Position numbers and translations under genes: made by a program. Under the pieces are notes generated by a model. That model was not told the origin of the DNA. It did no database searches and was given only the letters and a program-made list of their open reading frames with translations. DNA of 64,000 bases from Saccharospirillaceae bacterium (GTDB lineage: Bacteria; Pseudomonadota; Gammaproteobacteria; Pseudomonadales; Oceanobacteraceae), in assembly GCA_021208685.1 (NCBI GenBank), contig JAJOJJ010000046.1, positions 1 through 64,000 of the forward strand, written 5' to 3'. Each line of letters opens with the position of its first letter. Position 1 is the stretch's first letter. Shown piece by piece: positions 46,815 through 56,872 of this stretch.

Positions 46815-48557
46815 TTATCGGGGCTGATCAATGTTCAGCCTGTATTGAATATTAATTTTGGGCTGGTTGTTGCTGCTTTTAGCACGTTCAGGTTGCGCCA
46901 ATATGTCAGCACGATCTTTGCGGTGAATCCAGAAAAGTCCGCCGGTGACAGGGTCGAACGGATCAAATAAATCGTTGCTGATGCGAGTTCCCGTTGAGTC
47001 AGGCAGTTTAATCCATTGCCAGTTGGCAGAGCGACTGTAGGGAAAACCATAGCCATAACGGAAAATGGATTCATTCAATAAGAATTGTTCAGTCAGTGAG
47101 GCTCTCTGTTCGTGATTGCCATCAGCCTCCGCAAGAAATTGACGGATTTTTTTACCGGCAATAAATACGTGACCTTTATTGTCCTGAAATAATGAATTAA
47201 ATCCTTCAGCATTCAGCGTCGTTGAAATACTGATCCAGGCTAAATCATAATCTGCAGTGGCCAGTGCGTGATTCAGGACCTGCGGTGATACTTTTTTCAG
47301 CTGCAGGTCGAGTCCGGCAGTCGCAGCATTCTGTTGTAACTGATGCAGAATCGTCTGATCCTGATTGTTGCTGTAAATCAGTCTGAGTGTGCTGGGTAAG
47401 ACGCTGTGTTCTGAAGACCAGTTCGTCGGTTCGCTATTGTCGGTCTTATTAAACAAAGGCAGATGTTTTACGGCACCATCAACTGCGCTGATCGCACGTT
47501 CCGGATTTATGGCTGCCAGCACAGCAGAACGTTGAGATCGCTGTAGCAGCAGTGGATTGTCGGCATTCAGTAACAAGCCATTAAAGGGAAGCGTTGCCTG
47601 ATGGTAATGCTGAATCCGGTCAATGCGCTTATTCTGACTCAGCCGGGTAATTCGTTCTGACGACCAGTTTTCAGGGTTGTTCAGGGGGATTGTGTCCAGC
47701 TCTCCGCGTTCAAGTAAATCAATTGCCTGTTCGTTGTTGTCTGGTATGCGCAGAATAACGCGACGGACATTAAAGCGATGTTTGAAATACGTCTTGTCCA
47801 ATCCCCACCAGTCACTGGTTTTTCGCAGCACAATGTGCGCGTTATGGTTGATTTGTGCCAGGTAATAAGGCCCGGTCGTTGGCTCAGGATACCAGTCAAA
47901 ACTTTTGGGCCAGCCGCGGGCATTGCGGTAAATATGCGCTGCAAAAAGACGTAGCGAGGCCAGTTCGCTGATCGCGGTAGTGGTTGCGGGGGCTTGCAGA
48001 ACGAAGGCGAAACGCTGCTGGTCGAATATTTCAACCTGTTTTATCAGGCGTTGCAGTTGCTCTGCCTGCCAGTTGGCGCCGGTTTCGGGATTCGTCAGAA
48101 ACTGCAGCGTAAAGCGCAGGTCATCTGTGGAGACGGCAATGCCGTCGGACCATCTGGCGTCAGCATCCAGCTCAAAATACAGCCGATCGGAGGCTTCATT
48201 CAGCAGCCAGCGGCTGGCAAGCATGGGAATCCACTGGGAGTCATGAGGATGGCGGGCCACCAGCGGCAAATGAAGTTTGTCCAGCGTGGCACTGAGGCTA
48301 TGCGGTGTTTCCGGCCCTGTGCGGCGTATGTTCGGGGGGAATTGCAGCAGTGCTTGCCGCAATATCCCGGCCGATTGTGCACGATCGTCACTCCATACCG
48401 GGCTCTGATCATTGCTTTGCCAGACAACGTTTGCGAGCTCGCTGCTGGGCCTCTCTGTTACATCAATGCCGGCATAAGCCGTACGGCTGAGTAGCAGGCA
48501 ACTGATCAGAACAGTCAGTAACAGGGTGTGTCGGGTGTTGATTGGTATGAACATCAT
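46815..48557 (-). CDS. Periplasmic substrate-binding protein of the peptide ABC family (SBP_bac_5, YejA-like)
   Basis: A binding protein of about 580 residues with a Sec signal peptide (hydrophobic core LLLTVLISCLLL, then SRTAYA). Family-5 features are visible: LASRWLLNEASDRLYFELDADARWSDG near residue 125, DLRFTLQFLTNP, and PTTGPYYLAQI. The length and pattern resemble YejA, which captures oligopeptides. AGGA gives ATG 48557 the best spacing; the frame opens three codons earlier. No permease or ATPase gene is next to it, although relatives have them here, so its partner must be elsewhere or lost. Substrate unknown. Confidence 0.82.
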   Translation of the reverse strand: MMFIPINTRHTLLLTVLISCLLLSRTAYAGIDVTERPSSELANVVWQSNDQSPVWSDDRAQSAGILRQALLQFPPNIRRTGPETPHSLSATLDKLHLPLVARHPHDSQWIPMLASRWLLNEASDRLYFELDADARWSDGIAVSTDDLRFTLQFLTNPETGANWQAEQLQRLIKQVEIFDQQRFAFVLQAPATTTAISELASLRLFAAHIYRNARGWPKSFDWYPEPTTGPYYLAQINHNAHIVLRKTSDWWGLDKTYFKHRFNVRRVILRIPDNNEQAIDLLERGELDTIPLNNPENWSSERITRLSQNKRIDRIQHYHQATLPFNGLLLNADNPLLLQRSQRSAVLAAINPERAISAVDGAVKHLPLFNKTDNSEPTNWSSEHSVLPSTLRLIYSNNQDQTILHQLQQNAATAGLDLQLKKVSPQVLNHALATADYDLAWISISTTLNAEGFNSLFQDNKGHVFIAGKKIRQFLAEADGNHEQRASLTEQFLLNESIFRYGYGFPYSRSANWQWIKLPDSTGTRISNDLFDPFDPVTGGLFWIHRKDRADILAQPERAKSSNNQPKINIQYRLNIDQPR

Positions 48558-48644
48558 ATTGCCCATCCTATGGGCAGTGTCTGTGCTTTGGCAATCCGTT
48601 GTTTTTCCACATATTATGTCCGTCGCGTTAACAATGACAGGCGC

Positions 48645-50192
48645 TCAGCGCATGACATCCACATAGAGCGTTAAGGTCTGGCCCGGCTGCAGGTATTTGT
48701 CTTTGACCTGCGATGAATTCCAGCGCTTTACATCAGAAACCCGGACATTAAATTTCTGCGAGATGCGCGCCAGAGAATCACCGGGGCGAACGCGGTAATT
48801 TACTTTGCGGATGACTTCGCGCTTTCCCGGCATGCTTTTTTGGCTCCAGATTACCAGCGTTTGCCCCGCCCGCAGCGGGTCGCCGGGTGCCATGCCATTC
48901 CAGCGGGCCAGTTCACTCACTTTGACATCATGTGAGCGGGCTATTTCCCAGAAGCTGTCGCCGGAGCGCACCTGATATTCAAGGCGTTCACTGTTGCCTG
49001 GACGGCGTAATGTTTTCAGACGGTCAAGACGCTGCGACACGCTGTGTGAATAGCTGTCCTGACTTTTGAATGCACCCGGAATCAGTAATTGCTCGCCGGT
49101 GCGGATGATGTTGCTGCGGATGCCGTTTGCTTGCTTCAGTGCTTCCGGAGTGGTGTGAAACTGCTTGGCGATGGTGATCAGGCTGTCACCGTTACGCACA
49201 GCATACCGTTGCCACTTCAGACGGGCGCTGGCAGGTAAAGCGGCGAGCTGCTCGGTGAAAATATCGTACTGGGCTACGGGAATAAGTACTTCGTGTGGCC
49301 CGGTGGGTCTTGTGGCCCAGCGGTTAAAACCCGGATTGAGTTTGTAAATTTCATCCAGAGGTGTCTGCGCCAGCTCGGCAACCTGTGACAGATCGATCTG
49401 ACCGCCGGTTTCAGCGACAGCAAAATACGGTTCGTCAGGAATAGGCGTTAACGTGATCTGATATTCTTCAGCGGATTTGATCAGCTTGGCCAGTGCGATC
49501 AGTTTGGGCACGTAATCGCGGGTTTCCCGTGGCAGATCGAGTGACCAGAAATCGGTTGCGGAACCGCGCGCACGGTTTTTCCGCATGGCTTTGCGTACGG
49601 TGCCTGCACCGGAGTTGTATGCTGCCAACGCCAGCAACCAGTCGCCATTGAATTCGCGCTGTAATGCATCAAGGTACATCAAGGCGGCTTCTGTGGAAGC
49701 CCGGATATCGCGGCGGCCATCGTGCCACCAGTCCTGTTGCAGACCGAAGTCTCGCCCGGTTGAGGGAATGAATTGCCAAACCCCGGATGCGCGCCCATGA
49801 GAGTAGGCGAAAGGGTCAAAGGCGCTTTCTACAATGGGCAGTAAAGCCAGTTCACCCGGAACATTGCGTGCTTCTACCTGCTCAGCAATAAAGTGCAGAT
49901 AACGCACCCCCCGTTCGGCCACACGGTCCATGTAGGCCTGATGTGACTTGTACCAGTTAAGTTGGGCCTGGATTCGTGGATTGTCAATGTTGGTATCCAG
50001 CTGGTACGAGGCAATGATTCGCTGCCAGATATCTTCATAGGTGGTCTGGGCGATATCCTGAGGTTGCCAGTCATCAAGAACGGTGAGAACCATGTCAGAG
50101 CGCTTCTGCTCTGTTAAGTTGTCTGGTTTTGTGGCCAGTTGGCTGCAGCCCGCCATAAAAAGGGCAGACAGTAATAGAGTCAATTGCTGCAT
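48645..50192 (-). CDS. mltD: Membrane-bound lytic murein transglycosylase D with three LysM repeats
   Basis: Cleaves peptidoglycan glycan strands to anhydro-muropeptides. The lipoprotein signal LFMAGCS puts the lipid on Cys16, so it is probably outer-membrane anchored. The SLT domain (about residues 95-230) has the catalytic Glu in LLPIVESAFDPFAYS, then GVWQFIPSTGRDFGL and LALAAYNSGAGTVRKA. Three LysM domains follow, near residues 338-381, 409-452 and 466-511, each starting like YQVRSGDSFWEIA. The length is 515 residues. The gene is divergent from the methyltransferase gene. Confidence 0.95.
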   Translation of the reverse strand: MQQLTLLLSALFMAGCSQLATKPDNLTEQKRSDMVLTVLDDWQPQDIAQTTYEDIWQRIIASYQLDTNIDNPRIQAQLNWYKSHQAYMDRVAERGVRYLHFIAEQVEARNVPGELALLPIVESAFDPFAYSHGRASGVWQFIPSTGRDFGLQQDWWHDGRRDIRASTEAALMYLDALQREFNGDWLLALAAYNSGAGTVRKAMRKNRARGSATDFWSLDLPRETRDYVPKLIALAKLIKSAEEYQITLTPIPDEPYFAVAETGGQIDLSQVAELAQTPLDEIYKLNPGFNRWATRPTGPHEVLIPVAQYDIFTEQLAALPASARLKWQRYAVRNGDSLITIAKQFHTTPEALKQANGIRSNIIRTGEQLLIPGAFKSQDSYSHSVSQRLDRLKTLRRPGNSERLEYQVRSGDSFWEIARSHDVKVSELARWNGMAPGDPLRAGQTLVIWSQKSMPGKREVIRKVNYRVRPGDSLARISQKFNVRVSDVKRWNSSQVKDKYLQPGQTLTLYVDVMR

Positions 50193-50264
50193 GTGATTAC
50201 AATGTCGCTACGTGGCTGGCCAGTCTAGTTTCCAGGGCGGCGTGTAGCAAGCGAGCGAGGTTAT

Positions 50265-51035
50265 ATGAATACCGTCGGCAGCCGGATTAAACCGGAAATC
50301 TATCAGCGCTGGTTGCAACGTCCGGCAACGCAACGTCTGCTGGCTCTTGAGGCCGGTTGGCTGCGCGATTGGGTCAGCCAGTTACATGGGTATCATCTGC
50401 TGTACAGCGGTATTGATTCTGATCCGAGGTTTTTGCAGCGCAGCCGTTTGCAGCATTGTTTCCGTATGGGATTGCCATGGGCTAGCGGTGTTGTCAGCTC
50501 TCAGGCTGAAATGGCGGACGGCGCATGGCCTTTTGCGGACGGAAGTCTCGATGTCGTCGTGTTGCAGCATTCGCTCGACATGAGCCATCGTCCACATCAG
50601 ATGATCCGCGAAGCCGCCCGGACCGTGATGCCCAATGGCTATCTGATTGTGGTTGGCTTTAATCCCTACAGTTGGTGGGGAGGAATCCGCTGGCTGAGAA
50701 CCTTCTCCACAGAATTGCCCTGGCTCACCAATCCGGTCAGCGAATCCCGGCTGCGTGACTGGTTACTGTTGCTGGATTTCAGGGTTGAGCAGGTGTCGGC
50801 GGTTGCGCATGCCTGGCCTCTTACGGTTATTTCTGAATCGGTCAGCCGGCGGATCGACCGGGTACTGGCCGGAACGCACTGGCTGCCTGCCAATGCTTAT
50901 CTCTTAGTGGCGCGGAAGACGGTTGCCGGACTGACGCCGATCCGACCCCGCCGCTGGCAATTCCCTGAGGCCAGCTTTGGTATGGCGTCACCGGTAGCGT
51001 CCAGCGTCTCCGGGTCTCAATATTGTGGAAGCTGA
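50265..51035 (+). CDS. Class I SAM-dependent methyltransferase family protein
   Basis: A 256-residue protein of the Methyltransf_11 type. The segment [52 protein letters not shown] is the clear family stretch. The usual glycine-rich SAM motif is replaced by [13 protein letters not shown], so cofactor binding may be weak or changed. AGCGAGG precedes the ATG. It is followed by rnhA after one base, the same order as in Pseudomonas (methyltransferase-rnhA-dnaQ). The substrate is unknown. Confidence 0.82.
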   Translation: MNTVGSRIKPEIYQRWLQRPATQRLLALEAGWLRDWVSQLHGYHLLYSGIDSDPRFLQRSRLQHCFRMGLPWASGVVSSQAEMADGAWPFADGSLDVVVLQHSLDMSHRPHQMIREAARTVMPNGYLIVVGFNPYSWWGGIRWLRTFSTELPWLTNPVSESRLRDWLLLLDFRVEQVSAVAHAWPLTVISESVSRRIDRVLAGTHWLPANAYLLVARKTVAGLTPIRPRRWQFPEASFGMASPVASSVSGSQYCGS

Positions 51036-51036
51036 T

Positions 51037-51477
51037 ATGACTGCGAAAGTCCATCTTTTTACCGACGGTGCCTGCAAGGGCAATCCCGGCCCGGGTGGCT
51101 GGGGCGCATTGTTGCGTTATGGCAGCACAGAAAAGGAACTTTTTGGTGGCGAGGACAACACCACCAACAACCGGATGGAACTGATGGCGGCCATTGAAGG
51201 GCTCAAAGCCCTGAAAAGGCCATGCCATGTGGTATTGACCACCGATTCTCAGTACGTAATGAAGGGCATTAACGAATGGCTGGCCGGCTGGAAAAAAAAG
51301 GGCTGGCGCAATGCCGCTAAACAGCCGATCAAAAATCAGGATTTGTGGCAACGGCTGGATGCTGAGTGCCAGCGACACCAGATTGAGTGGCACTGGGTAA
51401 GAGGTCATACAGGACATCCTGACAATGAACGGGCCGATCAGTTGGCCAATCAAGGCGTTACCGGAGTAAAGGCATGA
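51037..51477 (+). CDS. rnhA: Ribonuclease HI
   Basis: Cuts the RNA strand of RNA-DNA hybrids. The DEDD site appears as Asp in [17 protein letters not shown], Glu in [15 protein letters not shown], Asp in [12 protein letters not shown] and Asp in [12 protein letters not shown]; the catalytic-loop His lies in RGHTGH. From ATG 51037 it has 146 residues (E. coli 155) with GGAAG upstream; a GTG at 51025 would overlap the previous gene. Its stop overlaps the dnaQ start by 4 bases. Confidence 0.96.
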   Translation: MTAKVHLFTDGACKGNPGPGGWGALLRYGSTEKELFGGEDNTTNNRMELMAAIEGLKALKRPCHVVLTTDSQYVMKGINEWLAGWKKKGWRNAAKQPIKNQDLWQRLDAECQRHQIEWHWVRGHTGHPDNERADQLANQGVTGVKA

Positions 51478-52172
51478 GACAGGTTGTACTGGATACAGAG
51501 ACCACGGGTATCGGAGAGGGACACCGTATTGTTGAAATCGGGTGTGTTGAGATCTTCGAGCGTAAGCTGACCGGGCGGCATTATCACGTCTACATCAATC
51601 CGCAACGTGATATTGATCCGGAAGCTGCAGCCGTTCATGGCATCACTAATGAGTGGCTTGTCGAGCAGGGTGCACCGTACTTTGCTCAGATTGCCGGTGA
51701 ATTCCGCGAGTTTATTGCCGGATCACAGCTGGTTATTCACAACGCAGCGTTCGACGTTGGAATGATGGATGCCGAGTTCCGTCGTCTGAACCTCTCGCTG
51801 ACGCACGATTTCTGCAGCGTGCTCGATACGCTGAAAATGGCCCGCGATCTTCATCCGGGAGCACGTAACAGTCTTGACGCTTTGTGCAAACGTTACGGTA
51901 TTGATAACAGCCACCGGGATTTGCACGGCGCGTTACTGGACGCTGAAATCCTGGCGGATGTCTATCTGACCATGACTGGCGGCCAGACAGCGCTGGCGCT
52001 GGCGGTTGAAGAAGAAAAGGAAGAGGAAGAAATCGTCATTGATATCGGCGATATCGATCTGGATGCCGTCAATCAGCGCATTATCCGCGCGACGGCGGAG
52101 GAAACCGCGGCGCACGAAAAAATGCTGGATCTGATTGACAAAAAAAGCGGCGGCGCCATCTGGCGCCGCTGA
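51474..52172 (+). CDS. dnaQ: DNA polymerase III subunit epsilon
   Basis: The proofreading 3'-5' exonuclease of the replicase. The DEDDh residues are Asp7 and Glu9 (LDTETTG), Asp94 (NAAFDVG), His151 and Asp156 (LHGALLDAE). The clamp-binding motif is QTALAL at 171-176. A very acidic stretch (residues 178-197, EEEKEEEE then alternating Ile/Asp) follows before the C-terminal alpha-binding tail that ends in GGAIWRR. The length is 232 residues. It overlaps rnhA by 4 bases, and the pair is found together in many gammaproteobacteria. Confidence 0.96.
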   Translation: MRQVVLDTETTGIGEGHRIVEIGCVEIFERKLTGRHYHVYINPQRDIDPEAAAVHGITNEWLVEQGAPYFAQIAGEFREFIAGSQLVIHNAAFDVGMMDAEFRRLNLSLTHDFCSVLDTLKMARDLHPGARNSLDALCKRYGIDNSHRDLHGALLDAEILADVYLTMTGGQTALALAVEEEKEEEEIVIDIGDIDLDAVNQRIIRATAEETAAHEKMLDLIDKKSGGAIWRR

Positions 52173-52193
52173 TGGCTTACTTTGGCTCTGATT

Positions 52194-53705
52194 TCAGAGC
52201 CAGTGTGTTACCGCGAAATAGCCGACACCGGTCATCACAATGGTGTACGGCAAAGCCATGACCACCATGCGGCCGTAAGAGAGGCGAATCAGAGGTGCCA
52301 GAGCGGAGGTCAGCAGAAACAGAAAGGCGGCCTGACCATTAGGGGTTGCAACACTTGGCAGGTTGGTTCCGGTATTGATGGCTGTCGCTAACAGATCAAA
52401 ATGCTCCCGTGTAATGTCACCGGCCGTCAGAGCGGCTTTCACCTCAGAAATGTAGACCGTCGCCACAAAAACGTTATCGCTAATCATCGACAGCACGCCA
52501 TTGGCAAGAAAGAACACACCGGGCTGTGCCGCCGTAGAAACATTATCGGTATTCAGAATCCAGGTAATAATCGGGGTAAATAAATGCTGCGCATGAATAA
52601 CGCCAACAATGGAGAAAAAGACCACCAGCAGGGCAGTGAATGGCAGCGCTTCTTCGAAGGCCTTACCCAGTTGGTGTTCCTCAATAATGCCATTGAAGGC
52701 GGTCAGTAAGACGATAACCAGCAACCCGATCAGTCCGACCTCGGCCAGATGCATGGCAAGTCCAACCACCAGAAAAACGGCCACCAAACCCTGAACCCAG
52801 AGCTGAGCCACACGCTTTTGTGTCATGTGCTGCTTCTGCTCCTGGTTAAAGTGTTCCAGAATGCTGCGCACATCGTCAGGCAGCCTGGCTCCGTAACCAA
52901 ACCAGCTCATTTTTTCCAACAACAGACAAGTCAGCAGACCAGCGGCCAGCACTGGCATGGTAACGGGTGCCATCATGGTGAAAAATTCGCCAAACTCCCA
53001 ACCGGCCACCTTCGCAATCAGCAGGTTTTGTGGCTCACCGACCAGGGTGCAGACCCCGCCCAGAGCAGTACCGACTGCACCGTGCATCATCAGGCTGCGC
53101 AGAAACGCGCGGAAACTCTCAAGATCAAGGCGGTGCTGTTCTTTCAGGTCATCGTCATTGCCGTGATCATGATCCGTATTGAAGTTCTTACCGCTCGCGA
53201 CCTTATGGTAAACGCTGTAAAAACCGACCGACACACTGATCAGCACCGCAGTCACGGTCAAGGCATCGAGAAAAGCAGAAAGCAAGGCTGCAACGACGCA
53301 AAAAAGAAACGACAGCATCATCTTGGAGCGTACACCCAGCAGAATCTTGGTGAACACAAACAGCAGCAGGTCCTTCATAAAGTAAATGCCGGCCACCATA
53401 AACATCAGGAGCAGAATCACCGGAAAATTGGCCAGTGTTTCTTCGTAGACAATCTCAGGGCTGGCCATTCCCAGCAAAATAGACTCAATAGCCAGCAGTC
53501 CACCCGGCTGCAGCGGATAGCACTTAAGTGCCATCGCCAGAGTGAAAATAAATTCTAAGATCAGAATCCAGCCAGTGATGTATGAACCAAGCGTGTAGAG
53601 AAAGACAATATTCAGGGCAAGGAAAGCGATGATGGTTTTTTTGTACCAAAGCGGGGCATTGCCAAGAAAATTACTGATAAAAGCAGCGGGCAGAGAAGAC
53701 TGCAT
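52194..53705 (-). CDS. nhaB: Na+/H+ antiporter NhaB
   Basis: An inner-membrane sodium/proton antiporter, useful in saline or alkaline conditions. The 503 residues and a dozen or so hydrophobic segments fit the family. The N-terminal [20 protein letters not shown] and the [24 protein letters not shown], and [33 protein letters not shown] stretches are diagnostic of NhaB. AAGGA lies before the ATG. It is convergent with dnaQ, and fimL follows divergently, the same neighbourhood as in Pseudomonas. Confidence 0.95.
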   Translation of the reverse strand: MQSSLPAAFISNFLGNAPLWYKKTIIAFLALNIVFLYTLGSYITGWILILEFIFTLAMALKCYPLQPGGLLAIESILLGMASPEIVYEETLANFPVILLLMFMVAGIYFMKDLLLFVFTKILLGVRSKMMLSFLFCVVAALLSAFLDALTVTAVLISVSVGFYSVYHKVASGKNFNTDHDHGNDDDLKEQHRLDLESFRAFLRSLMMHGAVGTALGGVCTLVGEPQNLLIAKVAGWEFGEFFTMMAPVTMPVLAAGLLTCLLLEKMSWFGYGARLPDDVRSILEHFNQEQKQHMTQKRVAQLWVQGLVAVFLVVGLAMHLAEVGLIGLLVIVLLTAFNGIIEEHQLGKAFEEALPFTALLVVFFSIVGVIHAQHLFTPIITWILNTDNVSTAAQPGVFFLANGVLSMISDNVFVATVYISEVKAALTAGDITREHFDLLATAINTGTNLPSVATPNGQAAFLFLLTSALAPLIRLSYGRMVVMALPYTIVMTGVGYFAVTHWL

Positions 53706-53949
53706 CGTGGAGTTCCTTGTGATCAGGTCGTGGGCCAGACGCGTGGCAATTTAATGGGTTTTCAATGATTTGCAACTTATCCTTAAAACACATCGTACAT
53801 ATTGGGCCGTACAAGCTGAAGCTGACCCCGTTTGTCTGAATTGCTGCGTGAGTTTTTGTGATCTCAGTATAGTTGACGTGCAAGGCTTTGCTGAAAACGC
53901 TTCGCGCTTTGCACTCATAGTCGTTAGAATCACAAAATCATAACAATGA

Positions 53950-55605
53950 ATGACGCTAGTAATGGCTGATATATCGACAGGAAGTGAAATCACACAATTT
54001 GCTGCCTCACTGAATCTGGTTAAGGCTGAAATTGCCAATGCCCTGGATCAGGCGGCTGCGCAGCTTGATGTGTACTCAGAACATGGAAACGCCGATAACC
54101 TGCGAGCCTTTCTTGAGGAAGTGCAGCAGGTGCGGGGTACTTTTAAAATGCTGGATTTCCGGGCGGGTGAGCGCCTGTGTGAGGAGCTGGCTGAAACCGG
54201 AAGGGTTGTGCGAAATCAGAGTGTGACAGAATCCACTCTGTCAGCCTTCACGCAGGCCATTGTCTTTCTGAAACGCTATGTTGATTTTGTGGTCAATGGC
54301 GATCCGGTTGCGCCGAGCCTGTTACTCCCAACGATCAATCTGGTACGTAAAGAGCGTCAGGAAAAGCCGCTGCCTGAAGCCTATTTCTTTCTCGTAAACC
54401 TGCGCCCCAAACTGACCATCCCACCGGCAGAAGCCGGTGCAACGAGTTTCCCCTACCGTCGTGCCCGTCAGCTTTATCAGCTTGGACTGATTGGTCTGAT
54501 CCGTGGCAATGGCCGTCGCGGGCCTCTGCAGGTGATGTTACGTGCGGTGCGTCGTTTTGAACGCGCCAGTCGCGGTGGTGCTGCCTGGCTGTTCTGGCAT
54601 GTTGTCAGCGGTGCCCTTGAGTCGCTTTCTCAGGACGCTTTTGAGATGACGCCACAGCGCCTTTCTTTGCTGGGCACCCTCGATCGTCAGGTTCGTAAAA
54701 TTCAGGATACCGAAGGCCGTGCATTCAGTGAAAAGCTGCCCGACTGGTTACTGAAGGAATTTCTGTACATCGTCGCTCTGGCGGAACCGGAAACGGAATT
54801 GCTGCATCAGCTGCAACAGGACTTCCATATTCATCGCGGCATTAAAGAATCGCAGTTAGCGGTATCCCGCGCGAAGCTCTCCGGCCCGGATCAATCGGCG
54901 CTGGAGTCGTTATCCGATGCGCTGCAGGAAGAATTGCAGTCGGTTAAAGACCTCGTCGATTTGTTTGAGCGTACAGAAGTCAGCGAAACCAACTACGAAG
55001 AACTGGTTTCATCATTATCGCGTATTGGCGATACCCTGCAGATTACCAATCTCAGTGAAGCCGCTGAACGGACAGCCCATTTGTGCCAGCGCCTGCGCGC
55101 TGTTGGCGTCAAAGGTGTGGCTGCAGACATGGCTTTTATTGCCGATGAGATTATCCACATCGAACAGGCCATGCGTGCCCTGACCCACAAAGGTCTTGAA
55201 AAGGATTCGCTGGTTGATCCTGTCAGCCTCAGCGAGGCAAAAATAGCCGTGCTGTCGGAATCCATGACCGCGCTGACCATGATCAAGCGGGCAATCGGTG
55301 CTTATCTGGATTCAAGCGGTGACAAGCTGCATGTCCGTAACGTTGGTAAAAGCCTGATCGATGTGGCCGGTGCCATGATGTTTCTGGAGAAAGAATCGGT
55401 ATACAACATGCTGATGGATCTTGATACCTTCGTTACGAAGCAGGTTCTTGAGGAAGATCTGCCTCCGTCAGAAGCCAAAATGGAAGCTTTTGCTGATGCA
55501 ATCACGGCCATTGAATACTTCCTTGACTCGCTTAACGGGCAATCAGCCGGTGCGGAAGAGGCCCTGTCGTTAGCCAGAGATAGCATTTCGCACCTGAGGA
55601 ATTAA
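53950..55605 (+). CDS. fimL: FimL-type scaffold protein (ChpA N-terminal-like)
   Basis: A 551-residue cytoplasmic protein resembling the N-terminal region of ChpA/PilL but without a kinase core. The first domain (LNLVKAEIANALDQAAAQLDVY then FLEEVQQVRGTFKMLDF) looks like an Hpt bundle in which the phospho-accepting His is replaced by Gln. A second ChpA-like segment is LSDALQEELQSVKDLVDLFER. In Pseudomonas FimL links the Chp chemosensory system to cAMP signalling and twitching. Its place next to nhaB supports this call. The start may be 53950 or the ATG at 53962; both ribosome sites are weak. The next gene follows after one base. Confidence 0.78.
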   Translation: MTLVMADISTGSEITQFAASLNLVKAEIANALDQAAAQLDVYSEHGNADNLRAFLEEVQQVRGTFKMLDFRAGERLCEELAETGRVVRNQSVTESTLSAFTQAIVFLKRYVDFVVNGDPVAPSLLLPTINLVRKERQEKPLPEAYFFLVNLRPKLTIPPAEAGATSFPYRRARQLYQLGLIGLIRGNGRRGPLQVMLRAVRRFERASRGGAAWLFWHVVSGALESLSQDAFEMTPQRLSLLGTLDRQVRKIQDTEGRAFSEKLPDWLLKEFLYIVALAEPETELLHQLQQDFHIHRGIKESQLAVSRAKLSGPDQSALESLSDALQEELQSVKDLVDLFERTEVSETNYEELVSSLSRIGDTLQITNLSEAAERTAHLCQRLRAVGVKGVAADMAFIADEIIHIEQAMRALTHKGLEKDSLVDPVSLSEAKIAVLSESMTALTMIKRAIGAYLDSSGDKLHVRNVGKSLIDVAGAMMFLEKESVYNMLMDLDTFVTKQVLEEDLPPSEAKMEAFADAITAIEYFLDSLNGQSAGAEEALSLARDSISHLRN

Positions 55606-55606
55606 C

Positions 55607-56248
55607 ATGCTGCAAGGAAGCCTGACGGGTATTGCACTCGTATTTCTGTTGGTTGCGCTAGTGGTCATCGTTATGCTCTGGTGGGGGCGTGGTTGGTTTG
55701 TTCAGTGGCTGAAGGGCACCGCCGGACTGGTTCTGCTGATCAGCAGCGTTATCGCAGTGTTCATGCTGGTTGATATCTGGAGCTACAAGCAGCTGCTCAA
55801 AGAAGAGCCGCTGGTGACTGTCAGCGTGTACGAGCTGGGCGATCAGGTATTTGATCTGACGCTGGTTGATAACGATAACCGCGAGCGCCGCTTTAAAATT
55901 CTGGGTGATCAGTGGCAGCTGGATGTGCGCCTGCTGGTCTGGAAGGGGCCTGTTGCTGCACTGGGGGCAACACCACTCTATCGTCTGGAACGGTTATCCG
56001 GACGTTATCTGTCGCTGGAGCAGGAGCGTACCGCCGAGCGCAGTGTATACAGCCTGGCGGAATCGCGCTGGTTTGATTTATGGGATTCGCTGCGCGACCA
56101 TAAATTCTGGCTGGAAGCCCAGTTTGGCAGTGCGGTTTACATGCCATTGATCAATGGCGCGGTCTACTCCGTGCAGTTAACATCAAAAGGGCTGATTGCC
56201 CGGCCATTAAACGATGTGGCCGAAGAAGCTCTGAAGGATGACTGGTAA
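55607..56248 (+). CDS. Conserved two-helix membrane protein downstream of fimL
   Basis: A 213-residue protein with two N-terminal hydrophobic segments (residues about 7-27 and 38-57, joined by WWGRGWFVQWLKGT). The rest is hydrophilic and probably periplasmic (from about 58), ending in an acidic tail. It resembles conserved proteins that follow fimL in Pseudomonas, sometimes misnamed as a multidrug transporter. It begins one base after the fimL stop, so the two are surely co-expressed. No function is known. Confidence 0.75.
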   Translation: MLQGSLTGIALVFLLVALVVIVMLWWGRGWFVQWLKGTAGLVLLISSVIAVFMLVDIWSYKQLLKEEPLVTVSVYELGDQVFDLTLVDNDNRERRFKILGDQWQLDVRLLVWKGPVAALGATPLYRLERLSGRYLSLEQERTAERSVYSLAESRWFDLWDSLRDHKFWLEAQFGSAVYMPLINGAVYSVQLTSKGLIARPLNDVAEEALKDDW

Positions 56249-56281
56249 TGGCGGATGCGCTATTCATCAGTGCACAGCCAT

Positions 56282-56310
56282 AAAAAAGCGACCATTAGGT
56301 CGCTTTTTTT
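56282..56310. terminator. Bidirectional terminator between the fimL unit and the SCP2 gene
   Basis: AAAAAAGCGACC and GGTCGCTTTTTTT pair perfectly around ATTA, between two convergent genes. Confidence 0.93.
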
Positions 56311-56323
56311 ATGCATTCAGCAA

Positions 56324-56638
56324 TTAAGCAGGGAAGAACTCGCCCAGCTTGGTTGCCAGCATCATGTCGCCTTCAACGCGCAGTTGACCAGACATGAAAG
56401 CCTGCATACCGTCAGTCTCACCAGAAGCGATACCTGCAAAGGTCTCAGTGTTCATGATCAGAGTAACGTTAGCGTCATCGTTTGCACCTTCAACAACAGC
56501 ACAAGTGCCGTCTTTAACGATCAGGTGATAGGTTTCGCCATCTTCAATGTTGAATTGGAAGATCAGATCAACACCGGCAGCAGCCGCGGCGTTGAATTTG
56601 CTGTTCATGGTTTCGATGATTTCTGCAACAGATGCCAT
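56324..56638 (-). CDS. SCP2 sterol-binding domain protein
   Basis: A 104-residue single-domain protein of the SCP2 fold, which binds lipids in a hydrophobic tunnel. The segments IFQFNIEDGETYHLIVKDGTCAVVEG, VTLIMNTETFAGIASGE and AFMSGQLRVEGDMMLATKLGEFF cover the whole domain. AAGGAA precedes the ATG. It stands alone as a minus-strand gene between two plus-strand units. Similar proteins are common in hydrocarbon- and lipid-using marine bacteria, but the ligand here is unknown. Confidence 0.88.
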   Translation of the reverse strand: MASVAEIIETMNSKFNAAAAAGVDLIFQFNIEDGETYHLIVKDGTCAVVEGANDDANVTLIMNTETFAGIASGETDGMQAFMSGQLRVEGDMMLATKLGEFFPA

Positions 56639-56811
56639 AACGGTTTCCTTATTATTGCTACAAAAGACAGGAGATCTGCTGATGGGGTGAGGCGCATATC
56701 AGCATCCTGTCGCGACTTTGTCTTACGTCAGACCGCACAACTCTATGGGCTGTCAATGCGGGTGTCAACGAAAAATCATACGATTGTTTGAAACGCTGCC
56801 GATGAGCCGAC

Positions 56812-56839
56812 TTGTACCCGGCTGCTATTCGGTTATGCT
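56812..56839 (+). promoter_or_regulatory. Promoter before sohB
   Basis: TTGTAC (56812-56817), 16 bases, then TATGCT (56834-56839), 33 bases before the GTG start of sohB. Confidence 0.55.
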
Positions 56840-56872
56840 TGCGGACTATTTTAATTCAGTAAGGAACGAAGT

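Noticed and set aside
52184-52201. Inverted repeat GGCTCTGA-TT-TCAGAGCC between dnaQ and nhaB
   Set aside because: No T-run in either direction, and it overlaps the nhaB stop; termination cannot be argued.
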